Part shown: positions 34,401 to 47,529 of the stretch, one piece after another
Position numbering within the stretch: position 1 is the stretch's first letter
How the letters are laid out: every line of letters begins with the position of its first letter
Origin: Gonapodya sp. JEL0774
Lineage: Eukaryota; Monoblepharomycota; Monoblepharidomycetes; Monoblepharidales; Gonapodyaceae
DNA length: 64,000 nucleotides
Assembly: GCA_027604505.1 (NCBI GenBank)
Contig: JADIIX010000069.1
Coordinates: forward strand, 51,705-115,704
Direction: 5' to 3'
Notes under the pieces: generated by a model
The model's input: only the letters and a program-made list of their open reading frames with translations
Told to the model about the DNA's origin: nothing
Database searches by the model: none
Program-made: the position numbers and the translations under genes

Positions 34401-37304
34401 CTATTCTTCCCCTTGTGCTTCAAGTGTTGACATTTGCCCCACCAGATCATCTTCTGCATCATCAATGAACACTGCCTCATAGTCCCGCACAAGCTCTTCC
34501 AGTATAGAAGAAAACCACGGTTGTGTCGGGTGTTGGAGGAACGCTTCCATGGAAAGGCTTTTGGCCGTGAAAGACGCTACAGTTTGCGGCCAAGTTCGAA
34601 AAGGAGACACGGGATGAAATCGTTGCGACACGTCCGCATATTCGTCGCTCGCTGGCCGAGGCTGAACCTGTCCTGCATCAAATACCACTACTTCAATATC
34701 CTTTCCCATTTCACTGATAGCTCGCAGAAATGCATTTTCTCTCTCGGTCTTCCCTGCCTTTTCTCCTCTCCACATTTTGACTGAATATGGCTCACAGGTT
34801 GCGAAGCCAAATGCTTGCGCTCCAAGTGCCCAACACAGCCCCTTCACCACGTCTACCTGTGCAGCGTGAGATATCCGTAACACGTGGCCAAGGACTGCCT
34901 TGAGGTGAAGGTACTCAAAGCCTGTCACCTGTTGCCTAACGAGGTCCCGGAGAATGCGAGTGCGATTCTTTTCACTTGGGACGGTGTTCAAAATATTATG
35001 CAGAGGATGCGCCAGGCTCTCTGGAATAAGTGGCTTTGGTAGAGAAAGGAGGTATGCGTGTGCTCGGAAAAGGTACCTGCACATGAGTCGGAGAGACTCT
35101 CACAACACAGATACGGAAAACCAACTGAGCTCGCACCTACCCTGCCGCCTCCACTTCGTTCATTCTCCGGACGGGGTCATTGAATTCGAGGTCGCGAACG
35201 GTAGAGGCGAACTCATTTTCGAGGAGACGCTCCTCCCTCGTCACAAGCGCAACGAAGTCGTGAAGGAAGTCGAATCCGGACGAGATCGGTGCTGTTAAAC
35301 CACACACGTGCAAGTTTTCAGGACAAAGCATGATGCCCGGGGAGTCTCAAGTGAGGAGCAGTAGAAGCTCACTATCGGGTTTACGTTCGACGTGTGGACT
35401 GTGTTCCATCCTGTACAATCCTGCAAACATCTTTTGTCGCTCCTCGGCACCGAGTGGGGGCTGCCACTTCCGTTTATCAAAGAGAGTGTGGATCCGGAGC
35501 TTTGGCGTCCGCGAGTGTGTGTTATCCCGTGGATGGATGTCCGATTCTTCTTCGCTTTCAAGAATTGGTTGCGATCTCAACCTCTTGAGCTCAAGCCACT
35601 GCAGACCAGAGCAAGACGGTGATGGCCAAACGTTCGCAGCTTCGGTGTAGATTCGACGATACTTACTCTTAAGTTCCTAACTCTCTCCCTATTTCGCAAG
35701 AATTCTTTCATTCGAATGAGATCCTCCAAAGTGGCTCTCCCCGGCGAGCGCCATGGAAGTCCCATCTGCAAACTGCTCCAAATCTCCCTCTCCATCACCA
35801 CTGCCTTCCTGAGATCCAAGCTGGATCCAACAATACCCGACCCTGTCAACTTTGATAGGAGTTGGTCATACTGCTTTGATGTGGGAAGAACTGAAGGACT
35901 GAATCTCGCCGCCGCTGACTTCTCCTCCGCTGCTGCCTCCGACGCCATGGATTCCGAAGATCGTCCATCAGAGCTACCTTCCCCAGGATTCAATCTCGGC
36001 GAGTTGAATGTATCTTGGCTTCCGAGGTGAGCGCTCGGCCGGGTCGAGAGAACTTGCTCGGACTGAGATGGCCGAGATGCAGATGACGAAAGAGATTGGT
36101 CCGTGGCGTGACGGCGGCGATTTGACCTGTTGATCGTTGACACAGAGGAGGAAAGGTTGGTGGAGTTCACGGTGTCGATCGACCGAGCGCGTAGGTGCCG
36201 GGGATTGGAGAGTTTGGAGCCGGTGGGAGGGCCTGCAGGGGGTTTGGGAACTCTGTGGGGTTCGCCGTCAACGAATGCTGGAGGCTTTAGGGAGGAAGAG
36301 GGAATGTGCTGGTCGTAGGAGTAGATTTCGCAAACAGCAACCACGTTTTGAGATTCGCGGGCGACGTTGGTGGGGTGTGATGTTGTTTGCTGTTGAATTG
36401 GACGCGGAATGGCTTGCGCCGAGATCGAGAACGTTTTATCCCTGTTCGGGGTTTGCGTGAGGTCCACGTCCCGATGAGTAGCTCCTTCCCATTCGCCATT
36501 ATCGATTCGTCCGATGTCTTTTATGAGAGCGCGCTCTGATGAATAGGCTTTGGGAGAACCCTGGAGTCCATGGTCGCGGTCAGGAGGGGGGGATGAACCT
36601 GGGACAGGAAGGGGCGGCACGGTGGGTTTGAACCCCCGCCTGGTCAAATCCGACACCAATCGATCCAGCTCAGCCCTTCTCTCCACTGTATCTGCTAGGC
36701 TCCTATTTTTGCTTCCGCTTTGGGGTCGCGGTCCCGCTCCCGCTCCCTCAATCTTTACGGTGGTTCCAGAGACTACTGGTAATCCGAGCCCACCACCACC
36801 ACCTCGGCCCTTGTGAAGAGATGCTAGCTCGACTGGTTCTGGCTCGTCGTTGACTGTGCGGGATCGTCGGTGAGATCGAGCGGACGTGATGGAGGGGAGG
36901 GATGTAGTGAGCTTTGGTAATGTTGGTGGCGGGGCGAGAGTTTGGATTCCCGTGGCGTGGGAGAGGGTCGCAGGTGTTGGGGAGTCAGGGTCATTGTCTA
37001 CATCGGGAAGGACAGGTAACGGGTCCGCCAAGGTGCGGTGTTTTCTGCCAGAGAGAGTGAGGTCCAGCGTCGCCTTTGTATCAAAGGACCGTCGACGAGC
37101 CCGGTGAGCGCTGTCGCTTCGGGCTCCCTTCATTCCGTCATCGATTCCCGATTGCATTGCCTGTTGGCTTGCGGCGAGAGTAGAGTCCGAGTCGGCCGGG
37201 TTCGCAAGATCTGTGCTGTCTCTCGTGGGGCCCGTTGAGGTCGGAGAGTCGGATCGAATACGGCGATGAGGTGGGAAGAAGGACGTTGACGAGATTGTGG
37301 ACAT
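34401..37304 (-). CDS. Large disordered protein with RhoGAP-like C-terminal region
   Basis: Exons on the minus strand are 37304-35667, 35598-35373, 35291-35141 and 35076-34401 (about 896 residues), phases closing. The first 480 residues are Ser/Pro/Arg-rich and look disordered. A helical region follows (QYDQLLSKLTGSGIVGSSLD, RKAVVMEREIWSSLQMGLPW), then SSGFDFLHDFVALVTREERL. The C-terminal block YLFRAHAYLLSLPKPLIPES, followed by LVRQQVTGFEYLHLKAVLGH, resembles the helix and LPxPLIP loop of RhoGAP domains. I do not see a clear GIFR arginine-finger segment before it, so GTPase-activating function is doubtful. It ends convergently with the FAM192A-like gene, 71 bp apart. The frame is open above 37304 as far as an acceptor-like TTTGATAG, so another 5' exon is possible. 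Confidence 0.5.
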
Positions 37305-40300
37305 GGACGATCCTTGAGTGCTTTTGGGTTCTAACTCGGATCTCCTCTCAAATTCGTCTATCAAACAGATTCTTGGGATTTTTTAGTTATGTTGTTCCTC
37401 GCCCTGAAGACTGTATATGACAATGACTTTTTTCCCGCTGCGTTGACAACTTTGGAAAAAGCTTGATCAGATGTTTTGTACGGAGTCTGAGCGTGCGAAG
37501 CTGTGTGAAGAACGACAAACATTCGCGATCACTTCACAGTGTCAGGGCGAAGTGAATCAGAAAAATGCCAGCGATGATCGACGACAAAGAAACTGCTTAG
37601 TGATGGCGGGTGTTCGCCTTCGTGAAGTATTCACATTTGAAATGTGGAAGTAGTAGGTCAAAAGGGGCATTGTGCACCATAGAACAGTAACTGAGTTTCG
37701 CACGCTTTGATAGACCGTTGTTACCAGAAGCGAAGCAGAAGAGAGTTCTAGTGTACCTCCCTGTATGACCTCCGGAGAGCCGTTGGACGGACCTGGCGAC
37801 TGCCTGGATATGAAGTATGTGTGGTTCAAACCAGCCCTACCTGATGTCTCTCTTGGCTAAGTCTAAGCTTTGACACCATATAGTAATATGCATCATGACA
37901 GGAAGTGACGAGCTGGTGCAAATGTATTACGACAGAGGTGATGTTCTGGTAATGTTGGGGTCACCCTCTCGCGGTTGGGCGCTGATCTTGAGATTTCTCG
38001 ACCCTAGCAGTTTATTCAAGCAGTATTGATGGTGAGCTTAACAGTATTTGAGAAAAAGAACAAGTCTTCTTTTACGCGCACAGTCCGCTGACATGCTGCT
38101 GGATGTGCCTGCACGAAATTTTCTCCGTCTTCACCCATGCCAGGGAACGAGCGTTCCACCGTGCGCTAGACGAGAATTCAGCAGTCTTTCTTCAATTCCT
38201 CTCGGAGCATGATTACATAATGCTTTCCTTTCGGGCTCGACATCCTTTCCGCAGTCTTCAGAGGAGTTCATGGCTTCAACAGTCGCTCACACTGGAGGTT
38301 GCCGAGACCATTGTCGAGTGACAGCTCTACAGGAGATTATTCTTTTCACTGGCAAGACTTCAGTGGGCGAGCGTTCAAGTTGTCCCACGTGGGGAGGGTG
38401 AAATAGGCGGTCACTTCCACTCTGCCCTGCAAACTTTTTGCATCATCCTACTCTCCATTCTTTTGCAATCTTGCATCCCAACTCCGTTTCTGCTTCGTCC
38501 GCAGCAATCACTGCCATTTGATGTGATGGCTGAACGATTCTTCTTGCGAAACAGAAGGCTTTGAGTACAGTGTTTCACTCACTCCAACCTGCATAACCGC
38601 AATCACGAGGAATACGAGAACCAACACCAGTGATGAGTTCTTCGCTCCTTCGCTACTCGGGCTATGTCTGTGCCCGACACCTTCTCCCCCATGGAGTCGC
38701 GCACCTGGTGAATTGCCCAAGACTGAAGCACACACGCCCGTTGAGCTTTGCAGCATTCATCCCGGAGGGGGTCGGATGCTCGCCTACTGTGTCAGGCTCC
38801 TCGTCCCTCTTTTAGGATGGCGCCTGGTCTGGTAGTTCGGAGACATACAAAGCGGCTTTCTTCTCACAAACAAAACGTTGGGAATTCTTGCCACAGCTTT
38901 CCAACGCTCTATCCTCCTATTTTCGAAATTTGTCAGTGTTTGGAACTATATCGTTCGTTTTCAATAAACTGCATGTTTCGGTCGCGACCCTCTCGCATCC
39001 GTCGAAACCAAAACAAGACTTGGGGCAAGAGCACCACTCTTTTGTTCCAACAGGGCCCCAGAGCACGTGCTTGCGAGGCGTTAGTGGTCAAGCCGTACCG
39101 TTGGTTCCCTTACTGTGTAGACTCGGCGTTCCCTCATCCTGCTTGATTGTGAAGATAACTATGAGTTTGCCAACAACACTGCTGAAGTTGTCTTCTCAAG
39201 CTCTTCTGAATATGCTTGCTCCCTTGCTTAGCACTGGAATCAGCAATGGTGCAACGTAACACAACTTACGAAAAACGACGGGGCGACCTTTGAAGCCCGA
39301 CTATTGTACTTGAGCTGCGACAAACTTTGAAACCTTGCAGTTGTGGGTCCTTATGTATTTTAATAGCCGGGGGTGACTGCTATACCAGACATAGAGTAAG
39401 TCATAGGCCATGTTGCTGTATTCCAGTGCCACAGACTTTTGGACCAGCATCTTACCTTGTACAAGTGTGACATACATGTTGACCGACCTCAAGGAAGGTA
39501 TCAACATGTGCTTCAATGCGTTTGGCATGAGGTCGGTCAATATGTCAGTCGCACTAGTAGAGGGTAATTTGAGGGGTTGCATGTGGCATGTTGGTCTTTG
39601 GATGGAATTGAAAGATTGTCCGTTACCTTGTTCGAGCCAACATCCATACCGCCCATGGACGTCCATCAAGTACATCGTGGTGTGAATTTGCAGGTTCTGC
39701 TAAATCAATTGGAGAGAACAATGAGTCCATGTCCATGTTTCCACCTTCTCTAAAGCTTTGATGTATGTCCTTTGAATCGCAATATATAGGTGTTTTAGCT
39801 TTTGGGATTATGCCGAGTGATTACTATGCTAGAGCCCGCCACCAAGGTCATTGGGGATTTCGACTGTCCTTTCATATGCAGGAAGGTGATGGATGCAGTG
39901 ACCAATGTCGCACATCTTGTTATCTGGGTAGTGGTAGTCGGTATTGCAAAGTTCTGGCTTCGAAGTGGGTGTTGGGTCGGAATTACAACCAAGTATATGA
40001 AGAGTACGCTTCCTTATTCTTCAACCGTTTGCCCCTCACCTCTCGCTGCAGCGTCAGATAGCTTGTTGCTGACTCAAGTGGCACATGAACTCTCAGCCAG
40101 GTCTGGCTGTTTCCCGGACTCGCAAACGCCGCCGCGAACAGTGTTACGCAAACCTTTTCGGGGGAACAAAGACTGGGAGTAGCGGATGGAACAGCACCAT
40201 ATCGTGCCTACAGAAATTTTGAAACTACCTAATGCGAAGTAATTGTGCGGGCAAAATAAATTCACGTGTTTTGGTTGCGAGGCAAGGCAGCGAGTCTTCA

Positions 40301-40741
40301 GGTGAGGGGCAGAGGCGAGGCAACTGTTACTGTGTTTTTTCACGTGAAAACCTGACTGGGCGAAAGACGACGGAGGCGGAGGAAAATTCTGTCAAGCGGA
40401 ATTTGGAAGGGAGGTGAGCTTGGCTAGAATGATTGGCATTCTAGCCAGAACGGGGGACATTTCATAGCAGTTTCGATGGGCAAACGTGGATGAAGTGGCA
40501 GTAACGGGGGACACGCGGAATCGAGGGACACCGAGACGGGAGACACATGATCAAACTAGAAAAGAAACGCCAAAGTGAAGGATAGGAAATTTCTCTAAGG
40601 GCTGGAGGGCTTTCTGCTTGTTTTGCCGTCGTGGTTACGATTTGTCTCCGTTCCGATTTGTTGGACGACTTCAAAAGCTTTCTTCGACATACACATGGAA
40701 ACTACTACTTTTAAACGTTAAATTTTGGGTGTCAAGGAACC
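37305..40741. other. Gene-poor region, 3.4 kb
   Basis: No gene can be supported here. Several frames of 60-130 codons exist on both strands (for example 38748-39259 and 39765-40182), but their frames conflict, splice sites do not chain, and I recognise no domain. An imperfect inverted repeat lies at 39452-39567. This could be decayed mobile DNA, a long promoter region for the bHLH gene, or a noncoding RNA locus. Confidence 0.4.
39452..39567. repeat. Imperfect 42-bp inverted repeat with 32-bp spacer
   Basis: The arm 39452-39493 ends in TTGACCGACCTCAAG and the arm 39526-39567 begins CATGAGGTCGGTCAA. Reverse-complementing the second arm matches the first at about 34 of 42 positions. Both strands carry open frames through it that encode similar peptides (LTDLKEG and LTDLMPN), as expected from the symmetry. 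Confidence 0.75.
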
Positions 40742-43700
40742 ATGATTCCATCGCCCTCCTACTCAGGGGAGGACGGCTCACCGTCAAAAGAAACCCACTA
40801 CTTTCTAAATTCTTCGCGACTACAAATCACCACTCCAACGCAGTCCCCATTCCGATCACAGTCCTCTATCTCATCCCCCTCCTTTTCTCATCTGGGTTCG
40901 GTTTTGGCGCAGTCGCACGGTCTCAATCAGAAGCAAACCATTACCCCGCCGTCCACAGTGCCACTGCAGAACCGCACCCAGCACGGTGTTGTCTTGTTTC
41001 CGGAAATGGTGGACTCTGGAGTTGATCAGACTGACCAAGACTCATATAAGGGTGCGTGGTCTTTGTTTGCGTGATTTTAAATTTGAGAACTTGATTATCA
41101 GACGCGGCGTCGCGATATGTTGCGACTCCCACGTACGTACTCCTAACCGACCACTCCATCTTACTCTAGCCGATTGGTCTTTCCTCTCCGATGCTTACCT
41201 GTCCATCCCGACATATCCTTCCTCCGCATCCCCCTTCCCTCATTCCGTGTCAACACCCTCGCCTATACGGGGAGCATCTTCCCCTTTACCATTGCGGTCA
41301 ACGTCGGGTGGTTCTGGAGCCGCAGGTGCAGGTGGTATCGGTGCTGTGGGAGGTGGTGCGCCTTACAACATCGCCCTCCACACTCCGCACACAACACCTA
41401 ATGGTACGTCGCTGGCAGGCGGCGGAAGTGGTGGGCCTGGTGCCTCTACTGCCCACCAGCAATCACTCGACGTTCAGCGGAACCCGCACATACCCCAGAA
41501 CCCTCCCCTCCCCTACGACTTCTCTCGGCCTTTTGAGCTCGACCCTCTGAACCCAGACATGGATTTCAATTTTGATTTAGATTTTGACCTGGACCTGGAT
41601 CTTGGGTCTCCGTTTGCACCCGATGATGCAAACACCATATTCTTACCAGAGGATAGGGCGTTGCTGGATGGATGGCTCGCTGCGGTGGATGGGGATCGTG
41701 GAGGAGGCCCCGGGGGACCTGGATTAGGTGGGAATCGGAGCGCCCGTGGGACTGGAAGAGTTATGGTAGGCGAGGGAAGGGACCAAGCGGTCAGACCTTC
41801 GGAACAACAGAGCGACACCTCTCAAGCGGTCAGACCTTCGGAACAACAGAGCGACACCTCTCATCACAACGGGCCACCACTGTTGCCGTCAATGGACGCG
41901 TCGACATCCGCATCCATATACCCTCAGGCCCAGCCTTCAGTTCCCCAATCGACCCTTATTACTCCCACGGTCGCTTCACAGAGTCAAAGGTTGTCCGACT
42001 CAACGTCAACAACCATCGCCGTATCCACCCCATCCACCACCAAGTCCGCGTTGCAGGCATCGTGGAACGCCTTCGCGAGTTACCTCCCTCGGCCTTCTGC
42101 ACAACCACTTCAGCAACCTTCAGACGCTTTGCTCCCGTTTGTACCGATGCCATTTCCTTCCATATCGACATCTGCGTCTCTTTCCCCGCCATTCACTACC
42201 ATCGCCACATCACCTCAAAATTTGTCAATGTCCCGTTCACAACAACTACCATTGCTTTCTCCTCTCGACCATCTCAAAATTCCCGTGAATCCTAGTACCG
42301 ACGCAGTTTGGAGTGGGTTATCCGCGGCCCCTTCAAACGCCCTGACGAATCCAAATCTGTCGGAAACGAATCGCCAATCCAATCCAAATCTGCCGGAGAC
42401 GAATCGCCAATTGAATCCAAATCCGCTGCCCAACCTCTATCAATACACCCCTCCACAACCCATTCCGACACCGATTCCGGCATTTTCTTCGTTTCCGTGG
42501 GCAGGCATGGCCCCTGGTCGCACAGAACCGCAATCTCATTCCAGCGCGTTTGACCACCCCACCGCCACATCACCATATCTTCTTCATCGATCCCGCCATC
42601 CCAGCTCACTCGAGCCTACAACCGAACCACCTACGTCTACATCGCTACATGATCACCCTCCACTGCTTTCATCGGACCCCCGAAATGGTCAGCATACCAT
42701 GCAGACATTTCCGTATCACACCTTTGAACTCGAACCCGCAGAGTTCGGATACTACAGTGGGGGATCAGCTGGTTATACAGGGAACGGTAATGCTACATTT
42801 GCTGGGCGCTTGGCTGGGGTTGCAGAGGAGGGCCGCGGTGAATCTTCTGCAATTGGGCAAGCTGGGGGATATGAAGTTCAAGGACAGAATCAGGACCAGG
42901 ACCAGAACATTAACGGGGATCTTGGAGTTCCTATACCAGTAGGTCATGATTCGGTCTCGGATTGGGGTGGGGCATTCGGTATTCGGATTGGTGCAAGAGC
43001 CGCCACAGCTGATTCGAAGGGATGGTCAAATGCGCCTTCCAATGGCGGTGCTTCACAGGGCATTAAAGTGGAAACGGAACTTGAAGGAACGATGGAGTTT
43101 AACCCTATTCTGGGCCGTGAAGTGTTTGAAAATCAGCGGCCGCAGCAACGGACCCAGCCGTTACAACCACTGTCTCAACTAGGGCACCCAGTGCACAGTG
43201 CCACGCCTGAATTTGCAATGACCGGTTTTCGTCGGAAATCTGCTGCTGAAGTACCCCAAAATCCCTCGAGAAAGCCGCGTGGACGAGCTAGCAATGGTGC
43301 CGGTCTGTCCCAACAATCTGTGCAATCATCATTGACATCCGAGTCAGCTTCTATTGGTGATTCCGCAACTACTGGCTCGCTAACATCCACTACCACCTCT
43401 GTAGCTCGCAGCCGTGCTGCACCCGCCCCGCGCTCTCTCCTGACGGCCGCTCAAAAGCGTGAGAACCACATCCTTTCCGAAAAGAAACGACGCGAAACTC
43501 TAGCGCTAGCGTTCACTTCACTTTGCGCCCGGGTCCCTGGCCTGCGGAATCCTAGTCGTGGGAAACCCAAAGGTACAGCGGGTGTTGCCGGGAGCAGCAA
43601 AGCTGCTGTACTGAGGCAAACCGTGGCATATGTCCGGAGGGTTGGCGACGAAGTCGAGGAACTGCGGAGGGAAGAGACTATGTTGAGAGATGCGTGTGCG

Positions 43701-44072
43701 AGGGCAGGGATTGCAATCGTCGAAGAGAACTTTCCTATTCCGGCAAAGATAGTTCCTGGGCAAAATGTGCAGGTGGGAGGTGACGACAATGCCTGGGAAA
43801 GTGACCCAGGCGAGGGAAAAGGGGGGGTGAATTCAAATAAGCCGAGGAGTTCGAGGACTGAAGAGGGCTTCTCTGAATCGGAGTCTGATGGAGAAGGCGA
43901 CGGGGACTGGGGATTGCCGAGGGCCGCGAAGAGGAAGAAAAAAGGGGGCTTGAGTAGGGGCCGGAGTGGTGCAGGGAAACGGCCCAGGGTCAGTAAAACT
44001 CAAGTTACTTCTGCGAACAACAGGGAGACTTTCGGTGACGAACTGATTGGAGCGACATCAGAGGATGGATGA
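40742..44072 (+). CDS. Large bHLH transcription factor
   Basis: Two exons, 40742-41051 and 41170-44072, joined in phase 1, give 1070 residues. The bulk is low-complexity: Ser/Gln/Pro-rich, with an alternating Asp run (DLDFDLDLDLGSPF) and Gly-rich tracts. The basic helix-loop-helix lies near the C-terminus: QKRENHILSEKKRRETLALA, then FTSLCARVPGL, a loop containing SRGKPKGTAG, and KAAVLRQTVAYVRRVGDEVE. The basic region has the His, Glu and Arg residues expected for E-box binding. The loop is longer than average. A helix continuing into EELRREETMLRDA may extend dimerisation. The tail is acidic then Lys-rich (RAAKRKKKGG), a likely nuclear localisation signal. The second exon carries an exact 39-bp tandem duplication at 41784-41861. 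The regulated genes cannot be inferred. Confidence 0.82.
41784..41861 (+). repeat. Exact 39-bp tandem duplication inside the bHLH gene
   Basis: Bases 41784-41822 and 41823-41861 are identical and in frame. Each encodes 13 residues around AVRPSEQQSDTS, so the duplication adds one copy without shifting the frame. It lies in a disordered segment far from the DNA-binding domain. Confidence 0.9.
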
Positions 44073-44303
44073 GGTGGCTCAGGTGGAGCCGTGTATATTC
44101 AATTTTTGACTTGCGTCTCAAGGACTTTGACGACTCTATCCGTTGTAACACTGTGAATATTATCAGAGCACGAAGCATCCATTTCGTATTTGAATCTTGG
44201 CGTCCCTAGTGCGTGACTGCGCGCGGCAAACCGTCGTTTATTTAAGAGCTGAAGAAAGAGCATAATTAATCTATAGTGACTATTAAACAGTGCAAATTCG
44301 ATG

Positions 44304-45831
44304 CTATCCCAGTAATCTTGCAACGTCCACCTCTTTTGCCGTGAGCTCGACAACGGGATCCTCTATCACTTTTCTGCACTCCACCAATTTCAGTTCTGCA
44401 AATCTCATTTGCTCCTTCCTGTTCGCTTGCCTTGACTCTCTTTCGATCCCTCTTAACGCAGCTTCATACCGTGCCGAAGTCACCTTGAGCACCGCCTGCG
44501 TTGTGGCTAGCGCGAGTTCGCATGCCGATCGAAGAGCAGCTGAGGGTATAGCGTGGGAAAAGTCCATGCGCGCAGACAGTAGGCCAGCAAACAGGTCACC
44601 CGTGCCGACAAAGTACCCGTCGAGTTTGGGAAAGCGGAGGCAGAAGACCTCATCGTTGACCGGTGAGGAAGACTGTGTCGTGTCGGTGGAGGAATCGACG
44701 TGGTTTGGCGATCGTGCTGTTGCAAGAGTAGCTCGCGTGGACCCAATAAGGTAGAGCCACTGCGAAGCGGTGGTTCCGTCCGATGGCCAGAGGTCCGGAA
44801 CACCAACGGATAGTTCGATGCTGGTGACGACGACGTGGGGTACACCGAGGCCGTGGATACGACGGATAGCAGATAGGACGGAAGGAAACGACGTGAGGGG
44901 GTCGGGAGATTGGGAGAGAAGTCTGCGATACAAGGGTTTCGTGATAGATTGCGCGTTGTGGTGGCGCAAGGGTTTCATTATAGAATATGCATTGCGGTTG
45001 GGAAGGCGATCATCATGGACGATTGAAATTAGTTCATCAAATGTAGCATCCGAGAAGTGGGAAAATCTTCGCGACAACATACTGTGTTTCGAATCCGTTG
45101 GGTGTCACCAAACTTGCAAGTGGGGCTAGTTGCTCACGGTACAATGTCACCATCTCCTGCGGCACGTACAACTTTCCCTCATCACCCATCACAGGATCTA
45201 ATACTGGGGGTAGGAGACATTAAACGGCATGAATGGCCATGTGAGAATGAGCAAGGGGGGACACAACCTCTTGAACTCACCGAAATGGAGGTTCGGGTTT
45301 GTCACTCTCAATTTCTGAAGTATTTCAACGATTGCTGGTCCATTTCCAGGCACGCCCAGATACCCTTGCGTGAGCAAGAGTTGTGTTCATTGTGGAATGA
45401 GGTTCTTCAATTTTAGGTTTCTCCACCACGACGGCAGCATAACAACTCTCTTGTGCGCACCTGTCAGCAGATGCGTGTACCCCTTTGTCAGCCCGTTCAG
45501 TTCCAGGCCTGCAAAGAGGCTCGCGACTTGCTCTGGTGTATACCGGTCACCCTTCCATTGACCATATCCTGTTCGATTGGCCAAGGACAAATGGTGAGCA
45601 TTCCAGTAACACTAAGCACAGGGAGACCCGCTTTTGCATCGAATCTATCCCTCATCGCCCCCAACGAGGACCCGCACCGGTATGATTTGACAGCTGGACG
45701 GTGTTGAGCACGTCGACTTCGAATCCGAGGAGCTGGAGGGGAAAAGTCGCTGCGCGGTTACCCACGTAGCCAGACACGACATGCGATTGGATCGAGAGAA
45801 TGCGAGGTGGGGATGGGGGGAGCTCGGCCAT
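44304..45831 (-). CDS. Pyridoxal (pyridoxine) kinase
   Basis: Five exons on the minus strand, 45831-45678, 45568-45461, 45364-45281, 45203-45083 and 44922-44304, give 361 residues with closing phases. Family blocks in order: [118 protein letters not shown] and the anion-hole motif [14 protein letters not shown] with the catalytic Asp. The enzyme phosphorylates pyridoxal, pyridoxine and pyridoxamine with ATP in the cytosol. The last intron (44923-45082) stays open in the downstream frame, so unspliced messages would read an extra segment. The first in-frame ATG just before the conserved start was chosen; upstream in-frame sequence is low-complexity. Confidence 0.93.
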
Positions 45832-47529
45832 CGGCGCGGGGAAAGTGGATTTCGATTTCGATTTTATGGGGTAGTGGCCGGAATTATTTCTCTCCTTATC
45901 CCGCCAACCCTGTCCTGGAGGAAGGTTCCCATTGTACACATACTCAATAGTTGTAATTGTAGTTTCGACACAGTGCCTGACTCTAAGCCTTGATCTTTTC
46001 TCTTAGTCGTGGGTTGGAGGGCAACAGGTGCGCTGCTGCGCGACAAGGGAGATGAACAAGGGATAACCCAAAATACATGCAACTATTCATTTAATTCAGT
46101 CCAGTTGTGCCAAAGGATTCGACGGAGTGGTCAGCAGGACGGCTGGATATTACAAAGAGTGAGCTGGCTCGCCGAAGGAGAACCTGCAACAACCAACTGT
46201 GCGAGGGAAGAAATCAAAAATTATCGAATAGTGGTGGAATTCTTGTCTGTCTTCTATATGGTAATTGATGAAATATTCTCGGAGGTTTTCATATTTGAAT
46301 TATGCACATCTATCTCTGGCACTGAACAAGCCTGGAAGGGAAAGTTTCAACCACAATCCAAAACGCGAACAAACACTCAATTTTGGCCGGCAGCGTCAGT
46401 AGTCCCGGTGAGCATAAATATGATGCCACTGTGAGTGCAGCCGAGTGTTCACTGACCGTCATTCCCCTCTTTTGGGCGCAATTTAGATGTTCACTTCCGC
46501 GTTGCGCCGGCGCGTCAAATTTCGTGGAGGAAGGAGGGACCGGTCGGCAGGGTGCTTCAATATCACTGCAGGTTCAATGCTCAAAGGGGTGGGTGGATGT
46601 AAGCAGTCCACGAGCCTGTTGGACGTGTAGTGTTGCATAATGTCTTCGACATCTAGATTCTGTGCCGGCGAAAGGCTCGCCTCCAAGTATTTTCATTTCT
46701 CGGCAACGGTATGTTGACTGTGCATCTTTCGAATCATTTGAAGTAATACTTGTTAAACTTTACCTCCCGATTCCTGTAATTCGCAGACTCAGCATTGAAA
46801 GGGCTTGGGAGTCATGGATCGGGATGGCTATCTCATCAGAGACAGTAGACAGTGGGTAGGAAACGGTCCAGAAGGGGCGCACTTAGTGTCGCTCCGGGAC
46901 TGTGCTGGTTTGTTGAGTTGAGCGCGCGAGCATGTAAAGCGACTCGGTGCGCATTGTTGCGTTATGCGTATGCTGCAACACGCCTTCAAACGTCTCCCTC
47001 GCCATTACAGCATGAAAACTATTGACTTATACGTAGAAATTGTACGCGGAGACATGGGCTGATCCCCATGCGAATATATTTCTGTAATATACTCAATAGC
47101 TATGTTGATCATTGCTGATTCCAACTGCGACGTGGGTTTGTTTTCGCAACAGTAATGGCTCACCTGCCTTCGAATACATTCTAAACGCGGATGTTAGCTG
47201 GTCCGAAATGAAACATGACATGTAATGGATCAGTCGAATGCTTGTCGCTGGAATGGTTTATGGGAGACAACGTATGAGTGGTTGTCGTCATTATCCCAGG
47301 ACAAGAATCTCCCTCAGGTAAAATTTGATTTCCAGCACGGTGTTAGAAAACTACGTGAAGACGAAGTTGGTTCATTCTGCCAGTCAAATGTCTTGCCCTA
47401 GTCCTTCGGATTTTAATGGCATTATTCATCAAGAAAAGGTTGCAGATCGACAAAGCCACTAAGCGTAGTCTAATCAAAATGTCTAGAAAGTCACCTTCGG
47501 CTCTCACATTGCATTCTAGAATTTTGTTC
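45832..47529. other. Intergenic region, 1.7 kb
   Basis: The stretch lies between the 5' end of the pyridoxal kinase gene and the 3' end of the phosphogluconolactonase gene. Short frames (46009-46434, 47343-47670) have no motifs or chained splice sites. I see no RNA gene or repeat. Confidence 0.4.

Noticed and set aside
38748-40182. Candidate coding exons in the gene-poor region
   Set aside because: Overlapping frames conflict, no splice chain or domain was found, and one frame has only a hydrophobic patch.
44923-45082. Extra 50-residue insertion in pyridoxal kinase
   Set aside because: The open stretch is flanked by CA|GTATGT and CGCAG|A, and removing it joins TPNGFETQ to LLS exactly as the family requires. 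It is an intron.
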